A stretch of 64,000 bases of DNA from Sipunculus nudus. Lineage: Eukaryota; Annelida; Sipuncula; Golfingiida; Sipunculidae. Position 1 is the stretch's first letter; every line of letters begins with the position of its first letter. Of the stretch, positions 1 to 12,224 are shown in pieces. A program made the translations under genes and the position numbers. The notes beneath the pieces are model-generated. The model was not told the DNA's origin. It saw nothing but the letters and a program-made list of their open reading frames with translations, and did no database searches. The stretch lies in assembly GCA_026874595.1 (NCBI GenBank), contig CM049320.1, forward strand, positions 10,485,464 through 10,549,463, given 5' to 3'.

Positions 1-697
1 TGAACAGGTCCGAAAGAGCAGGAAGGCAAAGCATAAAGTCGGATTAGACTGACATCGTCGGTGATATCAAACTATACCCGCTACCCCCACCTTTAACGTT
101 TACTGTATCTATTTTAGTGTGACCACATAAAATATTTAAAAGATTTATGATAGAAGTTGACGTGAGACATTGGAAAAAATGGGTTCCTTGTTATTTATAG
201 ATGGAGCAAGTAAATCGAATAACACTATTGCAATTTACGTTTTGGCATTGCCTTTAGGTCCTAACAATGTATATTTCACTTACTCGTTTTTCAATATATG
301 GTTGAAGATGTTTTACAATATAAAGTTGGAAAGTTGGATAAGGATGATAATAATAATATTCCCAACCAGAAAAAAAAATCATGTTTAGATAAAATGAATG
401 AATGAATGCTTTTATTTCAGAGACATACATTGGTTTATATATTGATGATTATTATAACGTTATAATAAATATAGCTTCATTTAATAATTAACATTCTTTT
501 AGATATAGGTTTTAAAATAGAGTTACATTACACATGCCTAACAATATCGATAACAGCACGATGACAGTGTTTGTAAGCCCCTTCTCCATTACACTACTGA
601 GCAATGAATATTCACGGCCTTCTCTCTGTAACCTCATCCACGCAACCTCTGGTTGCCATGGCATGGTTTGCTTGTTTCAACACCAGAGCAACTAGAG
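1..697. other. Non-coding flank, no gene seen
   Basis: I see no convincing exon here. There is a short run of AATG repeats near 393-407 and AT-rich sequence; the longest open frame is AT-rich and has no recognisable protein character. The stretch ends at the 8-bp target-site duplication of the transposon that follows. Confidence 0.5.
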
Positions 698-705
698 CAG
701 GGTAT

Positions 706-2198
706 TAGGGCCCTGCGCGGGCTGAAAAATTGAACCCGCACCCGCTCCGCATCATGCCCTGTCAGCCCGCAGCCCGCCCCGCAATCAGAGAAATAAATCC
801 AGCCCGCCCCGCCCCGCCCCGCAGTTACTATGATTTTTTAAGCCCGCACCCGCCCCGCCCCGCATTTTTTCAAGTTTCTGGCCCGCAGTCCAGCCCGCAA
901 AATAATTAGAAAAAGTTATCGGATCCAAAGGTCTACATATTAAGATATTTTACAGCACATGTATAAGACACGCTAATTATTAATATATATGAAATGTTTG
1001 ATGATTTGAATGAAAAATTAATTTGAATACGTTTTTGCAATAATTCAAACCATAATTCATGGAATATTTTTAAAAAGACATGTTTGATTGGTTAGATGGA
1101 TTTAATATATACATAATAATTTAACACACCTTAAATATGTTTTCATATTTTACAGGGGAAATAAACAAACCTTTGGTTTATTGTGTCTTTTTCTAATTAG
1201 TAAAGAAAAAAATTATACTTCTTCAAAGTATGTGTACCCAAAGTTACCCTTTAGAATAGTATTGGGTAATCACAAGCCATCAAACTACTCAGATGTGTTG
1301 CTGGTTAATTTTTTTCAGTCATAATCTGCTAATTAGCTGATACTGAGACTAATCAGGTCAAGGAAGTAAAGGGGTAATCTGATCGATGTGGCTTTAGGTT
1401 CAGGATGTTCATTGAGATCTAGACGTGGCCAGAGCCTTGTTTCATATAGCAATCATCTATACATTATGCTGTGACCAAACAGGGATTTGACCAGCAAGTG
1501 GTCAATGTCAGTTACAATAAGACAGCACATGGAGTTACAATTAGATAAGGAGTCCACCTTAGGCTTTGTGCAGTTCCAGGTCAATAAAGTCACCTACAGA
1601 GCCAGCTGTAACCACACACTGTCTATTACAAGATCAAAGGTAATCAAGCCCTTGCTTCACTCCAAGCCATATTATATAATATGTGAGACATGACACAAGT
1701 ACAGGGTTACAGTCCATATACCACATCAGGCCAGGTAACTTTATACAAAGTAAAGACCAGCTCCCATTGCAAGGATAATTGTTAAAGTCTAGATTTCAGA
1801 TAAAGGATGCATCATCTATTTTGTATAACAAATTGAGGTTATAGCTAGAAAAGACGCATTTGCATAGTGTTTTTACAACTGTCAGTCAGGGTAAGGGGTT
1901 AACAGGAATAAATTATTTCTTTTTCAAATTTATCTTTTCATATTACTATTTTTACGACACCTGAAAACATTTTATTAAAAAAATACAAATTTCTTCAAAT
2001 AATAGTATAATTTTATATTCATGTTTTACTGAGCTGCCAGATAATCAACCCGCAGCCCGCCCCACCCCGCACAGACTTCATTTTGGCCCGCCCCGCACTT
2101 TCTTAGATGTAGCCCGCCCCGCCCCGCAAAGATTACTATGCGGGGTCCCGCGGGGGACCGCGGGCTGCGGGTCAAAACCCGCCCCGCGCTGGGCCCTA
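706..2198. mobile_element. Non-autonomous hAT-like DNA transposon
   Basis: The element starts TAGGGCCCTGCGCGGG and ends with the imperfect inverse, CCCGCGCTGGGCCCTA, so the outer 16 bases match at all but one position. It is flanked by CAGGGTAT (698-705) and CAGGGAAT (2199-2206), an 8-bp target-site duplication with one mismatch, which is the size made by hAT transposases. Both ends carry many subterminal copies of CCCGCCCCGC (about 740-900 and 2048-2190), a layout common in hAT elements, where such repeats bind transposase. The 1.1-kb interior is AT-rich and has no transposase-like frame, so the copy is non-autonomous. The superfamily call is inferred from duplication size and end structure. 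Confidence 0.72.
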
Positions 2199-2206
2199 CA
2201 GGGAAT

Positions 2207-3236
2207 CACATTATGCATCTAGCAGCAAGTTTGAGACGCCCGCTTTCTCAATGGTATTCCACGCCCTACTTTTCACAGACATGTTGTATAAGACCCACAG
2301 TCGTACCCCCCCCCCCCCCTGATAAACAGCCTTACACAGGATGATTTTTGCAAACATTATAGTTTACGACATTGTAATCCAGAGGAAGCATAGGTACAAA
2401 TATAGCAGTAACGCTAAAACTGAATGCGAAGGTTAACAAGAAAGTACATGAAGGCCGTCACGTATATGTGGCAGTCATTGAAAAAAACAGAGAGTATATG
2501 AATGAAGAATTATAGGCTCAATTCCTCCACGGTTCGGCGGTTGTTACTACTCAGTATCATATCATTAGTGGTCCCACTGAAGCAGGACCACTTTTAAGTG
2601 ACAGACGCTATGATGATGATGACGTTGGTTTCAGGGCCAGTAGCACTAACTCACATTTACTGGCTATTCCATTAAATGTGACATCACCATAACTCGTCGT
2701 CTTTAACGACCGCGGTGGAATATATGACTCAGCACAAAATGTATTTAACGTATGCACACCTCTTACATGTGTGAACGCATAAACATGTAACAGGACAGAC
2801 GCATTTCAGTTAGTTAATTACTAGGTGTTATTGATTCCCTGATGCGTGAATCCTGTGCCAACAGGTGCAGACTTTAGCCTGGGGTGGGGTGGGGGGGGGG
2901 GGGGGGGTTGCGGAGCGCCACCGTTTGCAAAGAATGTTTTCAATTATATAACCAAACCTTTATACAGAGCGGCGCATGAATATAAATAAAAAAGACCGTA
3001 TATAGTAGGCCCCGTCCATACTGGTTTACGAGGAGGCAAATCCCATCATAATCCTGTGAAAATCGGAAACAAAATCTTTGCGTAAAAATAGAACACTTAT
3101 TTTTTAACAGTTATTTGATATCAATTCTGACTACAGTCCACTCTACTGCTTTATGTTAACACAGGTGTAAATTCTAAAGTAGCCAGCGACCACGTCCTCC
3201 GTCGGAAGATATTCTGTGTAAACTTCTACACAGAAA
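2207..3236. other. Gene-free stretch with poly-C and poly-G runs
   Basis: No exon recognised. It contains a poly-C run near 2307-2320, a poly-G run near 2888-2907, and a small perfect hairpin at about 2568-2593 (arms AGTGGTCC and GGACCACT). Confidence 0.4.
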
Positions 3237-3668
3237 CCGGCTTCTGTGGCTCAAGGGTAGAGCTCAGGACTCAAAGCCGTGAGTTCGTGGGTTCGAATCT
3301 CAGCCGGGGCGGTGATGTTTGTGATTCACGGTCGGCCCCAACCCAGGGAGAGCGCTCTACATGCTTAATGGGAAAGCTGTGCCCCACAACCGTGTATCAC
3401 TCACATATGAGTGCAAACCCAGAGGGGGTTTCCTCGGTGTTATGACCCAGCAATGGGGATGATTACACACCCATTACCCGCAGGTGTGGTTGACACATCG
3501 GTGACACCAGGATACAAAAAATATGATAGGAAAAGAGTGTTACCGCCCTGTCAAGTAGACCCAAACCGAAATCGAAACTCTGCAGATGTACATACTAAGG
3601 TTAAGAATCAGATGTGTCAGCATTAATAAAATGGAGGCGGTTACCTCCACCAAAAAAATTAAAACAAA
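3237..3668 (+). mobile_element. SINE family A, copy 1 (tRNA-derived)
   Basis: The head CCGGCTTCTGTGGCTCA carries a pol III A box (TGGCTCAAGGGTAGAGC, about 3247-3263) and a B box (GGTTCGAATCT, 3290-3300), as in tRNA genes. A conserved body follows: 'cacggtcggcccc', 'agagcgctctac', 'aatgggaaagctgtgcccc' and 'tatgacccagcaatgggga'. The tail is 'ctccaccaaaa' followed by A-rich sequence. The same order of blocks recurs at 59.93-60.33 kb and, inverted, at 34.88-35.15 kb, so this is a dispersed family and not a tRNA gene. At about 430 bp it is long for a SINE. Confidence 0.8.
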
Positions 3669-4153
3669 AATTTGCCACGATTCAGAAACTCCATGTTTTG
3701 ATCACATATCAGCTCCAGAACAAAGGTGGTCAGTAAGCCCTTCCGCCGGGATGGAGATATTTTCACTGTCAATATAAAGGAATTCAACATATGATGTAGC
3801 TCGCCGTAGAACCCTGCTGTTACAGTATGTGATTCTTTTGTTTAGTCCAAACACAACAGAACAACAACCCAGTCATATGATATCTCATAACAATTATTTA
3901 CCTCGCCTACTTGAGTGACAGTAGGTACGTGATTGACAGGGATTGTGTGCGTGTGTTCTTTTTTTATGTTTGCGTGTTTATCTTTTTTTTTGTTTGTTTT
4001 AAATCATCGACAGTCAGTTCTCAGTGGATTTCGATGAAATTTTGTGGAACAACGGGCTATGGACCGAAGAATAAAATGTTATTTGAGGACCGATAGGAAA
4101 TAAACGAAAAATGTATAACATCATTTGGGATTTTAATTAAGTTTATTTACATT
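3669..4153. other. Gene-free stretch
   Basis: AT-rich sequence with a T-rich run near 3958-3999. I see no exon, RNA gene or repeat with a copy elsewhere in the window. Confidence 0.4.
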
Positions 4154-4995
4154 AGGGCCCCGCTTGACAAGCGGTGCCCTATAGTGATCACCGCGTCAGT
4201 CCGTCCTTCCGTACTTCCGTTCTCCCGTCAGTGACACTTTCTTTCGCGCGCGATAAATCAACAACAACATACTTCAGCTTTCCCAAATTCACAGGGATGA
4301 TTGGTACGTATGAGGGCTCCAGACCTATTGAATTACTGACCTGTCGGAGTTCCAATATGGCCGCACAGCCAAATTGCTGATTTTCTTTCGCGCGCAATAA
4401 CTCAACAACAACTTACTTCAGCTTTCCCAAATTCACAGGGATGATTGGTACATATGAGGGCTCCAGACCTATTGATTTACATTCCTGTCGGAATTCCAAT
4501 ATGGCCACCACAGCCCAATTGCTGATTTTCTTTCGCGCGCGATAACTCAACGACAACAAACTTCATATTGCCAAATTCACAGAGATGATTGGTACTTATA
4601 AGGGGTCCATCTCTATCGAGTTGCAGACCTGTCAGAATCCAATATGGCTACCAGAGCACAGTCATTGATTTTCTTTCGCACCTGATATCTCATCAAGAAC
4701 ATGCTTGACCTTACTCAAATTCACATGGATCATTGTTGCCTGTAAGGGGGGCTTCTGACCTATTGAAATACAGACTTGCTCAAAATCAAATATGGGCAAT
4801 AGAGTACAATCGATGATTTTCTATTGCACACATTATTTCAGACATATCTTCTTTAATATTATTTGAACAAGCAGGATTTTTTTCCCTCATGTATATAGAT
4901 AAGAATCTAATTTTGTTTGTCAAATTTTTCAACCTTAACCTGAACTTTTCACCCATATGTAAACTAGTCCAGCACTACCAAAAATGCGGGGCCCT
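4154..4995 (+). repeat. Tandem-repeat element with 10-bp inverted ends, decaying units
   Basis: The element is bounded by AGGGCCCCGC (4154-4163) and its inverse GCGGGGCCCT (4986-4995). After an opening rich in 'gtccgtcc', about five units of roughly 146 bp follow. Each starts near 'ctttcgcgcgcgataactc' (about 4239, 4385, 4531, 4673, 4822) and contains 'cccaaattcacagggatga'. The units diverge progressively toward the 3' end. It lies about 280 bp upstream of the first NACHT-gene exon called here. The opening (ctatagtgatcac then repeated gtcc) resembles the element at 24.99-26.23 kb. Open frames across it are by-products of the repeat. Confidence 0.7.
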
Positions 4996-5296
4996 CTGAC
5001 GACCATTGTCCGACCACATCTAGTTAATTTCAATTAAAACCGACTATTCATTGGAAAACCTGTTAAATACAATATCTTAACTATTCCGGTTCATAAGGAT
5101 ATGAATGTTACACACATAGCATAATCGATATCAGTCATAATCTCAAACGTTAAGAATTTAAGACACAAAAAGATACTATTTCAGACACAGAAGAGAAAAA
5201 AGATACCTATATGGGTATATAATAAGAAAATAAATCAATTGAACATCTATTGAAGTTTTTTTTTTCTTTTGCCAGTAGGTCCTGTTAACAGCGAAG

Positions 5297-8200
5297 ATGA
5301 AAAAAGGCGAGTTAAAACACAAGAGAAAAATGGAAGATCAAGAGGATGAAACCAGTCTAAAGCATCGGCCACGATGTGGTGAGAATCATTAATGTGTGTC
5401 CTCCTCTTCTTTACAACATTCCATTATTTCACACGTGCTCCGATACAGATGCTCATATATGGATTGACAGGAAAACCTCTGAAATTTTGATTGACCGTGC
5501 TAGCCTGCCAGCTACATGGGGGGTACCCGTAATATGGAGGTTATAACACAATGTAAATGACAAGGATTAGATAATGTAAAAGAATATTACCAGTATAACA
5601 GAACTACCTATATAACCCGCCCCCTTGTGTCGTATGATGCGCTAGAAGAAAACTGAAGTGATTTTATTGAATTAGAGAGGTCTATTCATGTTTGCCGCCG
5701 CATTTGTGGTGAGTGCTCTCCTTGACAAAAAAATGCACTTCTTTTCTAGAATCGCCTGATGAGAATTTAAGAACTAGTTCCAGACAAAAGGAAGAAATTA
5801 GGCAACAGTTTGAAGAAAGTGAAGATCCGAGAAGAGCTGCTGCTGAGGCAAGTTCAGAAAGTGTAGCAGAATGCGTTTCCAGTACACAACACAGTGCAGA
5901 GCAGAGCCGATCCATTAAACAACAGAGCGGAGAGCAGAGTGGAGATACTCTGAAGAAGAGTGGTGAGTAAACTGGTTACAGGTTTTTTTTCCGATTTTCT
6001 GTCGTTATTTATTTTAACCTCTTTAATTACCTCAATTTATGTTTTCTGTAAAAAGTAAACCTACTTTCCACGCCACACAATGACATGTACGCATAGAGAA
6101 AATAAGATAATTTTCTCTCAGTTTCTTACCCATTTTATAGATGATAAAAACTTAACTGGATTTGTTTTTCTTGAGTACAGATTCTCATCTCAGATACATT
6201 CAATAATATTTATATCAATATATACCGTTGTTCCGAACTATGTACTTACCGTAGGTGTTGTATTAGCTGGCCCAGCGGAGTTCGGCCGTCTACAAGGACT
6301 GTTAGCCGACACACTGGTGCGGAAGTACAATAAGATTGACATGTGGAGTTGGGATGATATTCGCGTGGCTGTTCCAATGGATGACATTTATGTAGACTTG
6401 GTATGGCTAAAAACCAAACAAGGAGTCAAGGGTCGAAAACAGGAGCATTTGGGGTGCTATACCGAGGTTTTTACGGAGGTAAGAGTCAAATGCTAATGAA
6501 AGTTACTGAATATCATTGTATCGCACTGTTACGACCCCATTTGCAACCCTTAATGTAATAATATAACAATACGGGGCGTTATCGCAATAGGGGCTAGTGA
6601 CATAGCACCTATTAGAAATCGAGAATGAATTTAAGAATTTGTGATTTCTAGCTCGTCGATGTTTAGAAATAATGAACCGACAGAAGTAAGAAATATGTTA
6701 TTCTTTTCGCCCTAAAACTGGATGCTCCATTCCTCATAAGGATTACACTGCTTACTTTTTTTCGAAAATTTCTCAACCGACCCAGTTTACTTTCTCTTAG
6801 CTTCACCAGCTTGAGCCTTGAGTGATGATAAAATTACATATCCGAATAAATACGAAACTATGGCCGCTGATGAATTGCGGTACTTATATTTCAAAACCAA
6901 CATATGTGTCCTCTTGTAAGAAAAATTAAATGGTTATGATGAAAATTATCTGCATATTAGAAAGAAGTAAGCAATTTTCAATATGATACGTCATCTTACA
7001 TTGGGAAATTAGTCAACCTTTAAATTTTAGCTAAATATATTTTAATTTAATTATAGATCCTCCCTGGCAAACGTGGACAGCTGACCTATTTAACCGGAGA
7101 ACCAGGCGTGGGAAAATCTACAATAACCCGTAAAATCAGTGTTGACTGGGGAAAGGTTGTCCTGGGTCAGAAAGTCGACAATACATCTGGAGAGAAAGTG
7201 GAGCTGAATAGATTCAAATTTGTTATCCCAATTTTACTCAGAGATATCACAGATGGCCAAACATTAAGTGATGCCATAAAAGAACAACTAAACCTGACCA
7301 GGAAGGATGCTGACACCCTCTGTGAACTAATTGATCAAAATCAAGAATGCACTCTATTCTTGCTGGATGGGTACGATGAATATAAGGAGACCACATCAGA
7401 GGAAATGACGCATTTAGCTCATAGGAGGCATCTGCCATATTGTAATGTGTTTATAACATCAAGACATTCATCAGCTACACATTTTAGAGATACAACCGAT
7501 GTACCGGACTGTGAGCTATCACTCCGTGGTTTTACTCCAACGGGGATTAAACAGTACATTAACAAATTCTTTGGAGAGGAAAATAGGGAAGAGCCACAAG
7601 ACACAATGCTTAACGAGTCTTCTGATAATGCAGCAGAGGACACCGTTGATTCAAAGGAACTTCTAGACAAAATACAAGAGTCAGAGGAGTTGAAACATCT
7701 GAGCCGGTACCCAGCCTTGTTGCTCATGATGTGTTCTTTGTGGAAGGAAGCTAAATCGCTGGCTACCACCGTCACAGGCTTTTACCTGGATTTTGCCAAA
7801 TACATGTGTTGCCGGTATGAAAAGAAGAGTATACCAAGTGAGAAACGACATGAGCCAGCAGAAATGCTACAGGAATATCATAGGAATCTGATGGAGATTG
7901 GCGATGTAGCGTCCGAAGGGATCATGGAAGATAAACTGGAACTAACATTCCCATACAGAAAGGTTAAAAACAGCATCGACAAGACAACCTGGGAACTTGG
8001 GTTCTTGAAGGAAGAGTTAGATACACAAAGGCGTGTTTCTTTTGGTCATAAGACCGTGCAGGAATTCTTCATGTCCTACCGCCTTGTTAATCTTGATCAA
8101 CGAAGACAAAATGATTTTCTACTCCATTTGTGTAGTTCAGCAAAAGCAATCAAAGAGTCTTCCATGCTTCTCACTTTCCTTTCAGGGTTAGGGGGAGAAG

Positions 8201-9102
8201 ACATCAAGAATCGAATAGAAGACATCATATATAGGATTCATTACATGCCGGAAATACACAGCGACTTGCAACTGAACTATTTATCAGAGAACATGAAAGC
8301 TGACATCGTCTTACAGCAAGAGGTGAGACTGGAAATCACTGACAAATACCCTGCAAGTGTCTATGTTAAATTTCTCTCAATGTCAGGGGAAAATGTGGAA
8401 AAATTCACCCTCTACTGCCCTAAGGGGAGCAACTTGCGGCTGCTACAACATTTATCAGCACCCTCTTTAACCAGTCTTACTTTGGAAAGTTCTGATGATG
8501 ATGGCGGATCCTGTTTTGTTGATGAGAAGTATATGACCCAGGAATTAGGCGTCACAGTCGCAAATTTCCCGTTAAAGTCACTAGGACTGACACATCTTAA
8601 TTGGCATAGTACATGCGGCCAGAAACTGACAGAAAGAATAAATGATGGCGTCTGTTTTGAGGATGACCCTCCCTTTGACGATGATGGTGATGAAGATGAC
8701 ACATCTCCTTATTTATTATCCGTGATAAGGGCACTTCCTCATATACCGACGCTCGAAGAGTTGGAATTCGACTCAACCCCGATGACGAAAGGGGCTGTCG
8801 ACGCGCTGGCAGAATGTTTGCCGAAAACACGCCTTGTTAAACTTACAATATATTTCTCTTACCTCGAAACAAATGGGTTTATGTCACTGCTGGACATATT
8901 GCCAGATTGTCCTACCTTGAAGCCCTTGCATGTACCTGACAATCCTCTGGATAGTGACATGAGGAAATTGGTGAACAAAACTGAGAAATTGTCAGGCTTG
9001 AGCACACTAGATCTGGGAGGTAGCTGTATGTATAGAGATGTGGACGATGACATAAAGCAGGCGTTAGCAGCAAATTGTCCGGAGCTACAGCTCAAGCTTT
9101 AA
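5297..9102 (+). CDS. NACHT-LRR (NLR-like) protein, four coding exons
   Basis: The coding exons are 5297-5378, 5750-5962, 6255-6478 and 7057-9102. Introns are GT-AG with phases 1, 1 and 0, and the frame joins cleanly, giving about 854 aa. Residues 1-98 are charged and low in complexity. Residues 99-173 form a pre-NACHT region (WSWDDIRVAVPMDDIYVDL). NACHT follows, with Walker A GEPGVGKST at 187-195, Walker B LFLLDGYDE at 273-281 and a downstream FGHKTVQEFF motif near 502. From about residue 600 to the end the sequence is LRR-like, with an acidic insert near 708-721. NACHT proteins are STAND NTPases that oligomerise on ligand sensing; an immune-receptor role here is inference. I recognise no death-fold, CARD or TIR effector. 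The start is uncertain: a pyrimidine-rich acceptor precedes exon 1 at 5275, with an alternative AG at 5278 that would leave the frame open upstream, so 5' exons may be missing. No polyadenylation signal is clear within 400 bp. Confidence 0.9.
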
Positions 9103-11300
9103 TCAAAATGAAAAACAAGGTTCAACAGAAAATGGGCTTATATTATATACCTTAAAAAAATAACAGTATATTCGGCAGACATTCTACATAAATATCATTT
9201 ATGTTCAGATTTATAAGAACGTATTATCTCCGTTATTCATGTTTAAAATGATCCTCATTTCTGGTCTGTTTACGTTTTGTAATATCGGTCTACCAAAAGC
9301 ACCCTTCTCCCTTTACCCGGGGCTTCAACCTTTCAATCTGATGATAAAAATGATTAACAATGAATGATACAAAGTTTCAGCCGTGTATTTGGCATCTTTA
9401 AAAGCCCTAGGTGGGACAGGTTTTCTATAGTCTGCTGCCGGACAGTTACAAGTTACTCTCGCTTCAGGCTTTACACACACGGCTTGTTATTTGGTACATT
9501 AGAAAATCTGCTTATGACTACCATGGCTAATTACAACCCACAATGACAATCAAGTATTTATTCCAAAACTCTTTTAAATGGGACTTGATGTTGTTGTATT
9601 AAAAAACTGAAAAAAAATACTCATATAATGGAATTATAAAATTATCAGAAACAGCACAATGCACGCACGTGTCTAGGTGAGATACTTAAGATACGCGACT
9701 CTGAAGTCAGCAACAGTTGCAGCATGTTAATTTTTAGTTTTCTTACATTGTCTGTGTTAAGATTCACCGACGAAGTCTCATCCAACTTTACACTTTGCCT
9801 CCTGGTCTTTCGGGCCTGTTCAGGAGCTTCTCACATATCCCTGGACAGCTAACAACCATAAAAAAACATAAACACTAGAATGCTATTCGTTCTTCATGTG
9901 CATGTCGTCCATATTCTACACCCACTCACTCCAGGGTCCAGATGGCGCACCCTTTTGGTAATGATTTTGGTTAGGCGGAAGGTGGCCGGAACAGGATGCG
10001 AAACAGCAAATTTGCTCCCACTACTTCCTAACCATTACGCCACATATGATATCACTGAAATTAGGAACCCTTAATTTCCAAAGAATTTCAACAGATTTTT
10101 AGGCAAATTGTCCTCAGATGTATTGATGCATGAAATTTGCACGCCATATTTTAATAATTCCACCTACGTACTTGATGTAAAGATGAGGTCAATATAGGGG
10201 AATATTCAATGTTTAAACAGAAGGTAACGAACGACAGCTCTGTAACAAATGTTCGCATTGAATTATTTTTCGGCTTTACTAACGTTCTATGTCTTTAACA
10301 TGTGCAACATAATATATAATCTCTACGTAATCTCATAATCATGATCTCATATGGATCACTAACACCATTAGATGTTCATTTGACTACAATACAAAAAGTT
10401 CTCATATGATAATCTTTATTCGTATACCGGTACAGTAAAAACATTGCGTTTCACATAATCATTTCACCCTTGACTGATGCTTACATCATGCAGTTGGAAT
10501 ATCTAGTGGTAGTAAGTCTCGTTTGTATGAGATTCAGTCCAACTTTACCCCCCACCCCCACCCCGTATCCTATATCACATAGCTTTGAACAGTAGAATGC
10601 CCATTGTAGAACTAGATAATTTCGAAACTGTTTATCCAGTTATACATAAACACCCACACCTATACACACACACACAAACACACACACATATATATATATA
10701 TATATTGGTGTGAATTCTGGATCAGTAAAAAGTGTATATACAAAATTAAGCATTAAAAATGCTAATCTGTTCCAAAAGCAAAAACATATATAACTCATAT
10801 ATATTTATATATGCGTGTGTGTGTGTGTGTGTGATTATTATAAATGTATGCGTATTATGTCATCAGATACAGGAATATATATTCTATGTTCAAAGTAAAA
10901 GAATATTTAGTATTCAATCTCCAAAGGTATACCTTTGGATTCTTTGTTCCGTAATTTTTTAAAAGAAATTGTGCATTATATCTTCTAAAGTTTCTTTTTC
11001 ATGATTCACCTTTTTCCTGCGAAGGTTGTGTACAAATATTATTATTAACTTAAAAATTATTAAGACTCCAGACTCTCTTTCTATAAGTTTCTACAGTTTA
11101 CAATTTGTGTGAATGCAACATATGAAAATTGTCAGTAGTTAGAACTAGCCCTTAAACTGATGAAGAACAGTGCATAATTAAAGCTAATGATTTATTTTTG
11201 TAAGGTTTAATCTCGGTTGCAAGGGCTCCAGCAACCTCAGCCTCCTATTCTTCATGCAGCCTCACTAAATGTGTGTGTTTGTAAAATAGAAACTCTTTCA
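9103..11300. other. Gene-free stretch 3' of the NACHT gene
   Basis: No exon recognised. The first few hundred bases may be NACHT 3' UTR, although no clear AATAAA is seen. A poly-C block lies near 10550-10564, and a mixed (CA)n/(TA)n microsatellite lies at about 10663-10705, with a (GT)n run near 10814-10831. Confidence 0.45.
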
Positions 11301-11302
11301 TA

Positions 11303-11935
11303 TTCTTGAATCCTGAACCTACGAATGTGCATATTCTGACATCCTGAACCTTTGAATGTACATATTCTGAAATCTTGAACCTTAGAATGTACATATTCTG
11401 AAATCCTGAACCTTAGAATGAACATATTCTGAAATCCTGAACCTTAGAATGTACATATTTTGAAATCCTGAACCTTGGAATGTACATATTCTGAAATCCG
11501 GAACCTTATAATGTACAATGACATATTCTGAAATCCTGGATTAGAATGTACGTATTCTGAAATCCTGTACCTTAGAATGTACATATTCTGAAATCCTGAA
11601 CCTTAGAATGTACATATTCTGAAATCCTGAACCTTAGAATGTACATATTCTGAAATCCTGAACCTTGGAATGTACATATTCTGAAATTCTGAACCTTGGA
11701 ATGTACATATTCTGAAATCCTGAACCTTAGAATGTACGTATTCTGACATCCTGAACCTTAGAATGTACATATTTTGAAATCCTGGATCTTAGAATGTAAA
11801 TATTCTGAAATCCTGAACCTTAGAATGTACATATTCTGAAATCCTGGATCTTAGAATGTACATATTCTGAAATCCTGAATTTTAGAATGTACAATGATAT
11901 ATTCTGAAATCCTGAACCTTTGAATGTTTTCTTAT
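11303..11935 (+). repeat. 31-bp minisatellite, about 20 units
   Basis: A head-to-tail unit of 31 bp reads approximately 'ctgaaatcctgaacctta' followed by 'gaatgtacatatt'. About twenty copies run through the interval with scattered substitutions. Two units carry the same 5-bp insertion ('acaatgacatatt' near 11515 and 'acaatgatatatt' near 11890), suggesting that one was copied from the other. No coding potential. Confidence 0.9.
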
Positions 11936-12224
11936 GCTAACCTATACAATAGAACACTGATGTCATGCTGCTGTGTAAAACTGAAATGACATAAGAATGT
12001 TTTTAAATTATGGAGTGTATCCGTGAAAAAAAAACAGCTTATTAATATTCAAAGAACTTAATTAACACAGGTAGCTTTAAATAGCTGTAGTGTATCATTA
12101 CAAACCATGTAAATAGAAACCTGAAATCTATCTTAATGAAAAGCTATTACCAACTATTAGCTATTACTTAACGCTTATCGTTACTTCTCTTTAATGGAGA
12201 GTGGTAAAGTGCAAGTCTACTTAC

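Noticed and set aside
3237-3310. Possible tRNA gene (also at 33290-33370, 35075-35150, 43000-43090, 44110-44170, 59930-60000 and 61150-61190)
   Set aside because: A and B boxes are present, but the cloverleaf is incomplete and each is joined to a conserved non-tRNA body shared with other copies, so they are parts of SINE- or LTR-like repeats.
7247-9095. Several minus-strand frames opposite the NACHT exon
   Set aside because: They are shadows of a coding exon whose plus-strand frame has clear Walker motifs.
11303-11935. CRISPR-like array
   Set aside because: Units are contiguous with no unique spacers, and the DNA is eukaryotic.
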